Assembly (NCBI GenBank): GCA_030407315.1
Contig: JALQPE010002281.1
Span: 1 to 46,682, forward strand
Direction: 5' to 3'
DNA: 46,682 nt
Origin: Asparagopsis taxiformis
Lineage: Eukaryota > Rhodophyta > Florideophyceae > Bonnemaisoniales > Bonnemaisoniaceae
Each line of letters starts with the position of its first letter. Positions within the stretch are counted from its first letter, which is position 1. Shown here piece after piece: positions 12,179-21,896 of the stretch. Under the pieces are notes generated by a model. The model saw only the letters and a list, made by a program, of their open reading frames with translations. It was not told the DNA's origin and did no database searches. The position numbers were made by a program, and so were the translations under genes.

Positions 12179-15100
12179 ATGGCTCAACAATCCCCCAACG
12201 CTTTCGACCGCCAGGTGCGCTCTGCCAGCCGCCGTGACAACGATTCTCCCACTCCTTCTCCCTCTCCTTCTCCCTCTCCTTCTCCTTCTCTGGCCCCCCC
12301 TGTCCCCATGGACGTTTGCGAAGCTGCTGCAGCGCTGACCCAGCTCAGCCCAGCACCTAAGCCCGTCCCCTCCCCCCCTTCCGCTTCCGATCCCGCGGTT
12401 GTCCCGACAATCGACGCTGGCGTTCCCGCAACTCCGCTTCCGGCTCAATCTGCCGAAGCGGCGCCAGCCGTCGAGGGATCTGGTGCTCCTCTGCCCAGCT
12501 CGCCTGCTCCGGACATGATCATCGCGTCCGGCAGCGACTTGGCAGAGGATGCGGAGAAGGTCGATGATCACAACGCTCGTGACATCGTACCGAACAAGCC
12601 TCTCCGCAGCACCAGGCTGGCCTACCCTGGCACAGTGCCCATCCCGGTGGATGTGGACTACGACATAAGTCCGGAGAGCTGCCGAAACATTCCAGTCTTC
12701 ATTTCCCCCCTGGATGTTTCTCCTCCGGCAGTCGTGTCCAGGGTGGTCAGGCCGCATCGCGTTGATGAGTTGAAGAAAACGTTTTCACTCAGGGATTTTC
12801 CGTGATTGCTTCACGCGTGTCCGTCTGCGAGGTGATTGATTCCAATGCAAAAGTACGACTGCAATATGTCGATGGATCTCACCGAGTGACCGCGTTGAAG
12901 GCCATTCTCGAGTCGGCTGGACCTGCTCCTGCGAAGGACAGTCCAGAGTGGGAGGAGTTTGTCAAGTCTGACATCTACCGTCGCTTTGGAACTATTCCAG
13001 TCGACTTTCTCCTCCCACCGACTCGGCTTGGCCGGGATGTCTTCTGCTCCGAAGAAGTACTCCCGCTTTCACGGCTGATGAACTTCCACACCCACAATGT
13101 CAGCGAGGTAACAGTTGCTGACAATGTGTGCTCTGTGATGGAGTTCATCAATATCCACCGCCTGGGAAAGAAGAAGATCGAGCCGACCGTTCAATACATA
13201 AAAGAACGGAAAGCGCTGAGCTGGATTCGTCCGAGACAGCTCATGCGCTACGTCTCGATCGCGCGAGGGTTCAAGACCATTGAAAGCCCTGCTTTCAAAT
13301 ACTGGTCGAGCATCCCGAACAGGCCGGAGTTCGTTCAATTTCTTCCCAGAGGATCTGGCTGGGTGTACGGTGAACTTGTTGTTCAATGGGTCGTTCAGGA
13401 GTGCTCCGGATGTACAGAAGTGTTTCATCCTGGAGATGACGGCGCGCTACACTTGTAGCCGTCGGTCGGCCGGGCTGAAACCGTACTCGGTTGGTACCAT
13501 TGGGCAGGAATGGATTGCTGGTTTGTTGGAAATCTTCGGGTACGTGAAGGAGGTGGCCGAGTACTGGAACGTGTCGGATGTGTTGAGGATGCTGGATGGG
13601 TCAATTCCCAGCCGGGGTGACCCGAGCAAGAGCTTCGACATTCGCTCGCGCGTTGTCGAAGTTCTTGCTCAGATGGTCCCCAAGAAGGGGTGCTGGGCAG
13701 ACTTCCGTCCCAAGGAAGGCCCCCCCGATGGTTACAGTTACGAAAATATTTTTCCCCGTAAGAAGTCTGTCTTCGGGAAGGACGCCAGGAAAATGCTCCT
13801 GCGCGTCACTGGGTACCGCGACATGCAAATGCGGAAACGCTTTCACGCGATGTACCCAGACATCCCACATGCTGCGCTCCCAGCCACATGTGGTGATGAT
13901 GCCCCCATCCCTTCCTCTTCCAATTCCTTGCCCATCCCTTCATCCTCCATTCCTTTGCCCCCACCACCTCAACTGGAATCTTCCAGCAATTCCGAGGTTG
14001 CCCCTGTTCCTGTCTCTACCCCTGCCGTGTCTGCATCCTCCCCTGCGGTGACCCCGGTCAAGCCGACTGCGCGTGGTCCCCAGGATGGCAGCGAACGCTC
14101 TGGTCCAGTTTCCCACGCCGGGACTGGTACCCCCAACCGTCCTGTCCAAGCCGCGCAGGAGCAGGTCTCACCGGCTTCGCAGCCTGAGCCTGCGACTCCG
14201 GCTGCCGAGCAGCACCCTGCTGCTCCGGCCCCCGCTGTCGAAGCTTCCCGTTCTGCATCTGCTAGCAGTTCGGGAAGCTCCAGCGATGACAGCTTCGTCC
14301 CTTCACCATCCGGTGGGGTTGGACAGAAGACGGTTGCGAGGATTTCGACGGAGGGCCCTACTCCCGAGAATGTGGTCGAGGGCAGCAGTGCGAAGGGCGG
14401 TGCAGATCCTGACGAAGATGTCATTGAAGTCAGTGATTCTGCACCGCCCGGAGTGGAAACTTCTGGGAGGAAAGTGATGCCCAGAAGGAGTACCCGCCTG
14501 CAAGCGAGTCGTTCCGGTCGTGGTGGAACGGCGGGTGGTGCTGTGGAGGTCGTCGAGCTGGAGAGCGCCCCCGAGGATGCGGGTGAAAACTCCATCCTCG
14601 GGAAGCGTAACTTGGAAGCCGCTTCTGCGACGCCCGAGCCTTCTACCAAAAAGAGAAGGCTCGGTGAGACTTCATCAAAGTCGTCGTCAAAGAAATCCAA
14701 GTCGGCTTCCCGAGGTCGCTCTCGGGAGCCGGTTCTCCAGTTCGACGACGCCCAGGAGAATCCCATTCCCGACAGCATCGTCGATGAGAATGTGGCCGCC
14801 GTTCTCCCCAGCGCAATTGCGTCTGGCAGCCGGATGAAGTACTATATGGAAAGTACGACGGTGGAGACGGTTCGGGCGGAAATGAGGGCGGCAGCATTCC
14901 AGGCAGCTGCATCGCCGGGTGCTGAGGATACGGTGGTGGACAGGTACTTTGCGGTGAAGAAGGCATTGTTGGAAAACTTGGGGGTTATTGTTATGGAAGG
15001 CCTGTTGGCATCGTCCACGGCTGGTAATGCGACGCATGAGTTGTTCGGTCACTTCGCTAGGCAGTTCCCGCTGGTTGAGGAGGTTGAAAAACCCTCCCAG

Positions 15101-15823
15101 CAGTCTGATTCTAACGATGACGACAGGGAGCCACAGGACGAGCCGCCAGCTTTCGCAAAGCCCGGCTTCGATCCTTCGCCGTGGCAGTTCATCCACAACG
15201 TGGGTGATGCGAAGGGCCGCATCGATGGTGGTCGTGGGCGCCTCTCTCTGCCGCGGCGTGAGTTGTGCGACAAGTTGGAGGAGGGGAATTTGGAGATGTA
15301 TAAGAACAAGTTGGTGGCAGAGCTTGCTCTTGGTGTTTGTGCGGAGTTCTTGAAGTTGGGAATGGAGGGTGAGGATCCTGTCTTCTTCCCGAAGACAGGA
15401 TTGCGGCTGCTTCTTACAGCAGATGGGGCTGCGGACCAGGATGGGCACACGGACTTCAAGGTAGCGACGAATAGTGTTGGAAGTCCTACCACGTCTCCAT
15501 CATATTTCATGATGTCGAGCGGAGCCGATGGGTTCTCTATAGTAGTTGCCCCTTATAGTCATGTATGCCTGGCCAGTCCGGGCGCCGATATGTGGAAGGT
15601 TCCCCCTCTCATCTTTTGGGTGCCACCCTATTCCGTATTGGTTGGTCGCGGTGACCTTTACCATTACGGGGTCGGCTTCAGCCGAGGAGATCTTCCTGCA
15701 GGCGAGAAGTTAGTCTATGGCCTGCCCACGCGCGGCCACATCTACTTGAAGACGGAGAAGGACGTCCTCACGGACCACATCCACACCGTCGAATATTACA
15801 AGTACGATAGGAGCAATAGATAG
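12179..15823 (+). CDS. ParB-like domain / 2OG-Fe(II) oxygenase-like protein (gene 2), two frame breaks
   Basis: Paralogue of the gene at 7344-10605, about 1214 aa if two single-base breaks are allowed. The start is the ATG at 12179 in a good context (AGCAATGG). The N-terminus is disordered with a Ser-Pro run. The ParB-like part has SRVVRPHRVDEL then YVDGSHRVTALKAI, followed by HNVSEVTVADNVCSVMEF, as in gene 1. A -1 shift near 12795 falls in a GGG/TTTT run and a +1 shift near 13340 in a TTTCTTCCC run, and together they restore frame. A long Pro/Ser/Ala-rich linker with KKRRLGETSSKSSSKKSK precedes the C-terminal domain, which starts at SRMKYYM (14831). Candidate catalytic residues are HTD (15446-15454), His (15662) in DLYHYGVGF and Arg (15731) in PTRGHIYL. 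Codon use is much more GC-rich than in gene 1. The gene lies between inverted array-spacer-array modules. Confidence 0.68.
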
Positions 15824-16169
15824 CATATCAGAAGTATTAAAACCTATACTACTGTTCCCTGCTATAAAGTTCTGTCTTTCTCATCTCAACATTGTTACCT
15901 TAGCCCATTTTTCAGTTCTCATCTATACATCTGTCCTTCATCTCATAGTTTAGTGCTACTCAGCAGATTGCTTGCTACTTTTTAATATTAGTCTACAACG
16001 TTATATGATTTTACTAGCTAGGCCGTAGGGGGAGACTAGTTTCAACCCTTGACAACGCGCAGATTTCGACTACGAGAGCCGTCACTGTGATAAATTATTT
16101 GTAGAATTTTCGTCTATCTTCCCACCTACACTAGGCTACCTATATATATACAGGGTATAACCTGAACAG
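15824..16169. other. 3' flank of gene 2
   Basis: No gene and no repeat recognised. It contains a TATATATATA run near 16140. Confidence 0.5.
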
Positions 16170-16291
16170 AGACCACGTGAGGTAAAATACTCCTGAGAGC
16201 TGCTCACAGCCGTACAGACCTTTGCTGAGCAATTTACCCGACTTCAAACTTCGCTTCTTACCTTTACCAGGATGAGAGAAGGACGAAACTC
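16170..16291 (-). repeat. Partial spacer repeat, reverse orientation
   Basis: A shortened reverse copy of the array spacer. GAGAAGGACGAAACTCCCTG at about 16273 is one arm of the palindrome that is complete at 17102-17179. It sits immediately before array 4. Confidence 0.6.
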
Positions 16292-16645
16292 CCTGCTGCT
16301 TACAGCCGAAGCCGTTTACCAGGGTTCCTTACAGCAAAGTCATCGTAACGATGACTTTGCTGTAAGGAACCGTTTCCTTGCAGTGGCCGAAGAATTTTTT
16401 ACCGGGTAAAAAATCAGCAAGAAATTTTACCGGGTAAAAAATTGTGGCCGCTGTAATGTTTTGCTTTCTTACAGCAAAGTCATCGTTACGATGACTTTGC
16501 TGTAAGAAAACGTTTCATTACAGCGGCCACAATTTTTTTACCCGGTAAAGAAATCATGGCTGCTGTAATGATTTGTTTTCTTACAGCAAAGTCATCGTAA
16601 CGATGACTTTGCTGTCAGCACCCCGCCGGAACTGCCAAAGCTGTA
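16292..16645. repeat. Palindrome array 4 (three P1 copies)
   Basis: P1 copies start at 16328, 16468 and 16580, with central bases A, T, A. Apart from point changes it repeats the last three units of array 5 (17321-17637). It opens with CTTACAGCCGAAGCCGTTTA, the reverse complement of the end of array 2. Confidence 0.92.
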
Positions 16646-17101
16646 AGCAGTCTGGCTTCACCCTCTCCCCCATTTCTCTACTCCGCCTTCAGCATCCCAG
16701 CCTCTCTGGTGACGACTGACGCCTTTCGTTTCCCCCCTCACGCCCCCTCTCGCAATGAAATACTCGTCTATTACCACGATAGGCTACTCGTACTGCCGCC
16801 TTAATTTTCCTCTACACACACCCTCCCATCCGTCTCTTCCGTACTACGATCTTAGGCTATCCTACCTTACGATTATAGTTGTATAGTGAGTAGCTAGAGT
16901 CCTACTTATTGACGACTATAGTGCACCGGAACCGGCGCCGGTTCCCGCCCGGGCGGGTTGAATATATATTTTATGCCGTGAGGCACAGGTACCATATGGT
17001 CGCTGTGGCTCACGGCACAAGGAGTAGATTTTGCGACCAACAGCCGTCCAAACCATCCTCCCGTGATGTTCCCTACTTCACACTTCGCTTCTCATGTGAG
17101 A
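16646..17101 (-). repeat. Spacer repeat of the array module, inverted copy
   Basis: Read on the minus strand this matches the forward spacers: AATGAAATACTCGTCTATTA corresponds to the complement of a segment near 32237, and GCCGTCCAAACCATCCTCCC is close to the complement of 11182-11201. No gene is visible. Confidence 0.72.
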
Positions 17102-17179
17102 CAGCAGGGAGTTTCGTCCTTCTCCCATCTTGGTAAAGGTACCTTTACCAAGAAGGGAGAAGGACGAAACTCCCTGCTG
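17102..17179. repeat. 78-bp near-perfect palindrome
   Basis: The left half begins CAGCAGGGAGTTTCGTCC and the right half ends GGACGAAACTCCCTGCTG. The centre is AAAGGTACCTTT. There is a single mismatched pair in the whole 78 bp. It abuts array 5, and half of it is repeated beside array 4. Confidence 0.93.
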
Positions 17180-17637
17180 CTTACAGCTGAAGCCGTTTAC
17201 CAGGGTTCCTTACAGCAAAGTCATCGTTACGATGACTTTGCTGTAAGAAAACAAATCATTACAGCAGCCACGATTTCTTTACCGGGTAAAAAAATTGTGG
17301 CCGCTGTAATGAAACGTTTTCTTACAGCAAAGTCATCGTAACGATGACTTTGCTGTAAGGAACCGTTTCCTTGCAGTGGCCAAAGAATTTTTTACCGGGT
17401 AAAAAATCAGCAAGAAATTTTACCGGGTAAAAAATTGTGGCCGCTGTAATGTTTTGCTTTCTTACAGCAAAGTCATCGTTACGATGACTTTGCTGTAAGA
17501 AAACGTTTCATTACAGCGGCCACAATTTTTTTACCCGGTAAAGAAATCATGGCTGCTGTAATGATTTGTTTTCTTACAGCAAAGTCATCGTAACGATGAC
17601 TTTGCTGTCAGCATCCCCGGTAAACGGCCCGCACTGT
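17180..17637. repeat. Palindrome array 5 (four P1 copies)
   Basis: P1 copies start at 17209, 17321, 17461 and 17573, with central bases T, A, T, A. P2 palindromes lie between them. The left flank ACAGCTGAAGCCGTTTACC and the right flank GGTAAACGGCCCGCACTGTA are imperfectly inverted. Confidence 0.94.
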
Positions 17638-17915
17638 AATGGGGTGACTGCTTCTCCTACATCGCTCTGTTACTGGTGTTCTACATGCTGCGTTGCTACA
17701 CAATTTCGCACTCACATCTTTCTAGTTTCTCTCCCTTTCGTATCCATAGGTATAGCAGTTGAAAAGTGGATAGTTTGCACTCCAGGCCGCAGATGCCTTC
17801 CTGCAGTCATGTCACGATTGTTGTAGTGTAGTCTATAATATCTAGCGCTCTTGGAAGATGATGCACAGTCTATTGTCTCTGTCAATGCGTGTTTACTCAA
17901 ATCTATCAAAGTAGC
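17638..17915. other. 3' flank of the writer gene
   Basis: No gene or repeat recognised between array 5 and the stop codon of the minus-strand gene. Confidence 0.45.
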
Positions 17916-20900
17916 TCAGTTAGCTGGCCAATATTTTCTACCATAGTCAGCAAATATCTCCTCATCAGCTTCAACGTCTCTGGTCAGAACGACCTTGACA
18001 GCATGGGGATTCTTGATATTCGAAGCAAAGTCCGGTTTGTCTATGGCATCGCCTTGTCGAAACTCGGCTGACTGTGTTCGACTCACCTCGGTCGCTTTCT
18101 CCGTTCCGTCAATGACCCGACAATCATTGAGGTAGCTGGTACAATTATAGACCGCTGGAACGAGCCAGACCTTCCGAACAGGTGCACCCCTCCCTATGTA
18201 CGTGGTTTCCAATTCCATGTTGTAGTCCTGGAACCTCTGTCCTGTGCACCCAAATCCTTCCGGGCCGTACATCACTGATCTCTGCGGTTCCGAGTCTCGA
18301 ATCTTCGCATAGAAAATCGTCCCGTTGTACCAGCCAATGACCGTCCCCTTCTTCAGTTTCTTCGCCGCGAATACGCCAAACCCACCACCTCTTACCTCCG
18401 ATTGCGAAACATAGACACCGTAGAATGCGGCATCAGCAGCCAGAATCGCGTCCGGGTCTATGCTCCAAAACGAGTGCATGTCCTCGGCCGGCCACTGGTC
18501 CATAGGCACCCCGCTCAATCTGTGAAGCATAGAACCGTCCTTCTTCATTGACGCAACGAACACAAGCAGATGGTTCGGCAATGCTGTCACAGCAGGTAAA
18601 CCTTCTGGTGCATCTGAGATGTGCTTCTGACGAAGCCTTGGAGCTTTTCCTGTGACCGGTACCGACTCGTCCCCAAGAATACTCTCCACCTCACGCTGCA
18701 AGATCCCCCCATATCGCCCGGCTTTCACCTCACTGACGAAAGCATGCAGTATCCACTCCTGCGATGCATCGTGGCACCTTTTTTCCTTCTCACACCCAAT
18801 GAACCGACGATACGTACCATCCCTCAACGTCATACACGCTATGGCTGTGCTGTATGTTCCCGAGAAGAAATCCATCACGATATCGTTCTGCTTCGAAAAT
18901 CGTTCCAGAAGCTCACGAAGAGTGGTCAACGCCTTCTGCTCATGGCGCAGTCGGTTGTTCTGCCCATCGTATTGAGCTTCACCAGCCGACAACCTCGGAA
19001 CGTTGTCAATCGCGTTGGTGAACCCAGGGTGCCTCGATATGTCCGGATTGTGCAACCTGTAATCCACCATATCGTATGCAGCCATACCCTTCCCCCGCTT
19101 ATACGCATGGATAACGAAATCGTGCATATTATGCAGTGTGCACGTTTTCGTCGATGGATTGGACGTAAAGCTGTGTGGTCGGCGAGATAGCACGACTGGA
19201 ACACTGTCCACAATCATCTTGCCAGGCTCGGCATTTCTGATTGCATCCATCCATGCCACGAGTTGGCGCACGCTGGAATAGATTAGAGCATGACCGCCAG
19301 GCCGAAGAACTCGAACTATTTCACACGCAACACTCGCCAACTCTTCCGGCTCCAGAATATCGTACTCCGAGTTTTCTCTGCCGCCTTCCCGCCTCGTGTT
19401 GAATGGAGGATCAGTGAGCACAAGCTGAACACTGTCCTCCAACACGCCATCTTCCAGGAAACTAATTTTGTCCTCCACCTCTTTGGCTACATCAGTGGCG
19501 TCACAATTCACAGTGTGAATGTAACGCCCCATCACAGCTTCCAGCTTGGTGACATATTCCGGCTTGGATTCCTTTCCGACGTCAACGAGCGGTGCTTCTG
19601 TAGGCGATACAGTGTCAACCTCCATAGCGTCATCCTCGGCCGCACCTTCTCTTGTTGCTGTTTCGCTAGCAACCGCCGCATTATCGTCCTCTCCACCACC
19701 GCGCTCCAGCCTAGCCTTCTTCCTCTGTGGCTCCAGACTATCCTCTTCTATATCCTCGCTGCCATTGTTTGGCACTGCTGCGGATATTTCCATCTGCGCA
19801 GGTGCACCTTCAAGGATGCCAGGCTCGGGCGTATCCTCAAGACTGTGCAACTCATCCATGGTCAGAGGAAGCTTTCGTTGCTCTCGGGTTCGCAATAACC
19901 AAGCCTTCAGCCTCCTCTGACCATCCAGGGCATGAGACGTGTTCAACTTGGCTCGCATGAACGAGTTCAAGCCGAACTTGTCAGGAGTGTCGAAAAGCAA
20001 GGCTCGAAGTCTCTGCATCAGCTGACCACGCTCGGCGAACACATTCACCTCAGTGACACATTGGCGTATCGACAGCAGGAAGGCGCTTGTCAATGATCGC
20101 AGCCTTGCATCCACAGCCACTGGAAGGTCGGCACAGAACCCGTTTTCACTGTCTACAGTTTTCGGGACAATGGTCAGGTTTTTCCGATGCTCCTCGACCG
20201 CGCAGCCATCAGACCGATTCGGGAGTGACCTGAAGCAAAGGCTCGCAGGATCGAATACCATGAACGGCCAGCACATCGATTCAACATCCTCATACCCCAA
20301 CACTCTTGCCCCGGTATCCCACGCAGCTAACACACGGTCGACAACAAATCCAAGCTGGTTGGCTTGCGCACTGGATGTTGCAATTCCAACCATTCCACCA
20401 CCACCAATGGCCCCGGATGTGGCTCTGGCCCGCCTAGATGGCGCACTGCCCATCTCCTTACTGCGAATAGCCAAGATACACTGGCACATCATAACCATCA
20501 GCCTCCTGAACCGCTTCTGGCTAGCCTGCAAAGAATCTTGCATGTCGGATGTAGCGCCGTCTAGAAAGTACCTGCTCGAAAGCAGTTCGCGGTTCAGTGG
20601 AGAGGACAATTCTCCGCGGGGTGTCTTGCCAAACATTTCGACGGCACGAGAACTAGTCACCCCCACCTGTTTCGGAAACTCAACCATCCTCGGAGAATCA
20701 CCCATCTCTGCATTGAGTCCCCATGCATGACAAAACATTTGCCACAGACGCAAATCAATCGCACTCGAATCTTCTGCTCGGTGATACGGCCGAAGCACAG
20801 CCAGGATAGACATGCATGAGCTGTACTGCGGTTTACCACTCAGGCTTGAAGCAATTTGGCCGCTTGGATCGCAGGACTTGATCCAGCCCAACACATCGGC

Positions 20901-21383
20901 CATCCTCACAGACGAAATATGAGCGTACTTGTCCTTTCCTTTTTGGACCCAGTACTCGTCTCTGAGATCAACGGCGATCATCAGATACTCAACAAACATC
21001 ATGCGCCTTTGCAGGCCTGCAATGTCGTTGGATGTCGTCGCTCTCACACGGTCCAGCACAACAGCAGTACTGCTGTTGGTGTCCGCCACGATAGACTCTT
21101 CTCGCATAGGAATCGTAACGCCAGGAGGAAAGACGCCCTTCTCCATTCCACGTACAATTGCCATGCAGCGGTGCGCTCCATCCAATATCTCCAGAACGCC
21201 TTCTCGAAACCTGCCAGTCACGGGATGAGCTGTGTCATAACCGCTGTTGCGAATGCTCTCCATGAGCGCTTCCACATGACTTGCATCAACATCGCGAATC
21301 GATACGAATTTGCTGACTTGATTGGGGTCGATGAACACCCATCCGTCGTGCTTTTCACCGTGATTGTGGAACGTTCCTTCCAT
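17916..21383 (-). CDS. ParB-like / DPPF amino-methyltransferase / SET domain fusion protein
   Basis: An intact 1155-aa ORF starting at ATG 21383 in the context GCCATGG. The N-terminus (residues 15-80) is ParB/Srx-like, with VSIRDVDASHVEALM then EILDGAHRCMAI. Residues 100-640 are a helical region plus an acidic, disordered stretch with QRKKARLER. Residues 650-860 form a methyltransferase in beta-class order: motif IV TDPPFNTRR (Asp at about residue 658), EIVRVLRPGGHALIY, then HEQKALTTLRELLERF and motif I VMDFFSGTYSTAIAC (about 836-850) with FIGCEKE. This matches the N6_N4_Mtase family (PF01555); DPPF favours N6-adenine over N4-cytosine. Residues 975-1155 are a SET domain: GGGFGVFAAKKLKKG, SYLNDCR where NHS is usual, and EEIFADYGRKYW. 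It is expected to act in the nucleus and methylate DNA and a histone or other protein; target and site are not deducible. It shares the DG(S/A)HR ParB motif with genes 1 and 2. Confidence 0.87.
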   Translation of the reverse strand: MEGTFHNHGEKHDGWVFIDPNQVSKFVSIRDVDASHVEALMESIRNSGYDTAHPVTGRFREGVLEILDGAHRCMAIVRGMEKGVFPPGVTIPMREESIVADTNSSTAVVLDRVRATTSNDIAGLQRRMMFVEYLMIAVDLRDEYWVQKGKDKYAHISSVRMADVLGWIKSCDPSGQIASSLSGKPQYSSCMSILAVLRPYHRAEDSSAIDLRLWQMFCHAWGLNAEMGDSPRMVEFPKQVGVTSSRAVEMFGKTPRGELSSPLNRELLSSRYFLDGATSDMQDSLQASQKRFRRLMVMMCQCILAIRSKEMGSAPSRRARATSGAIGGGGMVGIATSSAQANQLGFVVDRVLAAWDTGARVLGYEDVESMCWPFMVFDPASLCFRSLPNRSDGCAVEEHRKNLTIVPKTVDSENGFCADLPVAVDARLRSLTSAFLLSIRQCVTEVNVFAERGQLMQRLRALLFDTPDKFGLNSFMRAKLNTSHALDGQRRLKAWLLRTREQRKLPLTMDELHSLEDTPEPGILEGAPAQMEISAAVPNNGSEDIEEDSLEPQRKKARLERGGGEDDNAAVASETATREGAAEDDAMEVDTVSPTEAPLVDVGKESKPEYVTKLEAVMGRYIHTVNCDATDVAKEVEDKISFLEDGVLEDSVQLVLTDPPFNTRREGGRENSEYDILEPEELASVACEIVRVLRPGGHALIYSSVRQLVAWMDAIRNAEPGKMIVDSVPVVLSRRPHSFTSNPSTKTCTLHNMHDFVIHAYKRGKGMAAYDMVDYRLHNPDISRHPGFTNAIDNVPRLSAGEAQYDGQNNRLRHEQKALTTLRELLERFSKQNDIVMDFFSGTYSTAIACMTLRDGTYRRFIGCEKEKRCHDASQEWILHAFVSEVKAGRYGGILQREVESILGDESVPVTGKAPRLRQKHISDAPEGLPAVTALPNHLLVFVASMKKDGSMLHRLSGVPMDQWPAEDMHSFWSIDPDAILAADAAFYGVYVSQSEVRGGGFGVFAAKKLKKGTVIGWYNGTIFYAKIRDSEPQRSVMYGPEGFGCTGQRFQDYNMELETTYIGRGAPVRKVWLVPAVYNCTSYLNDCRVIDGTEKATEVSRTQSAEFRQGDAIDKPDFASNIKNPHAVKVVLTRDVEADEEIFADYGRKYWPAN

Positions 21384-21896
21384 GGCGAACAAAGGTAGAG
21401 TTTTTAAGAAAGGGATAGTTGGTTGCTGCTTGACCAGGGTGGCGCAAAGCAGAAGTTGGTTGTTTAAAACAAAGTGTCAGCGAGTGGTAGCACTTCGGTG
21501 GCTGTTTCCTTTCCACCCCTGTCCGAACCTTTACAAGATAACTACATCGACTGTTAGCTCAATAATCAATGTAATACTAAAGTAATACTCAAAATATTTT
21601 TCCATGCAATTTATTGGGCCCCGTAACATCTCTAAGCGTATCTTTGTAGTCCAATCGTATGCATCCGACATTCACTTCTAGAACGATTATTCACATCAAA
21701 TTTTATGCTGCAATCAGTTCATGGCAGACATCATCCACACTGACGTGTCAATTTTGTCAATTGTCCATTCTATTTCTACACCACCTAAACATCTCTTCTG
21801 GACCTTTCCAATCCTCCTAGTATATACTACTCTTTAGCAGAAGGTAACGGTTAGGCTTTCACTAATACAACAATTCTATCCCATAGCTATCCCAAC
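21384..21896. promoter_or_regulatory. Divergent intergenic region, candidate bidirectional promoter
   Basis: 513 bp separate the start codons of two intact divergent genes, the ParB-methyltransferase-SET gene (minus) and the Tudor-like gene (plus). A TATATACTA stretch lies at about 21820, roughly 75 bp before the plus-strand start. The shared-promoter role is inferred from gene arrangement only. Confidence 0.45.

Noticed and set aside
17916..21392. Start of the methyltransferase-SET protein three codons upstream at 21392
   Set aside because: That codon is TTG; the ATG at 21383 in GCCATGG is the natural eukaryotic start. The same reasoning moved the starts at 12110, 25114 and 36178.
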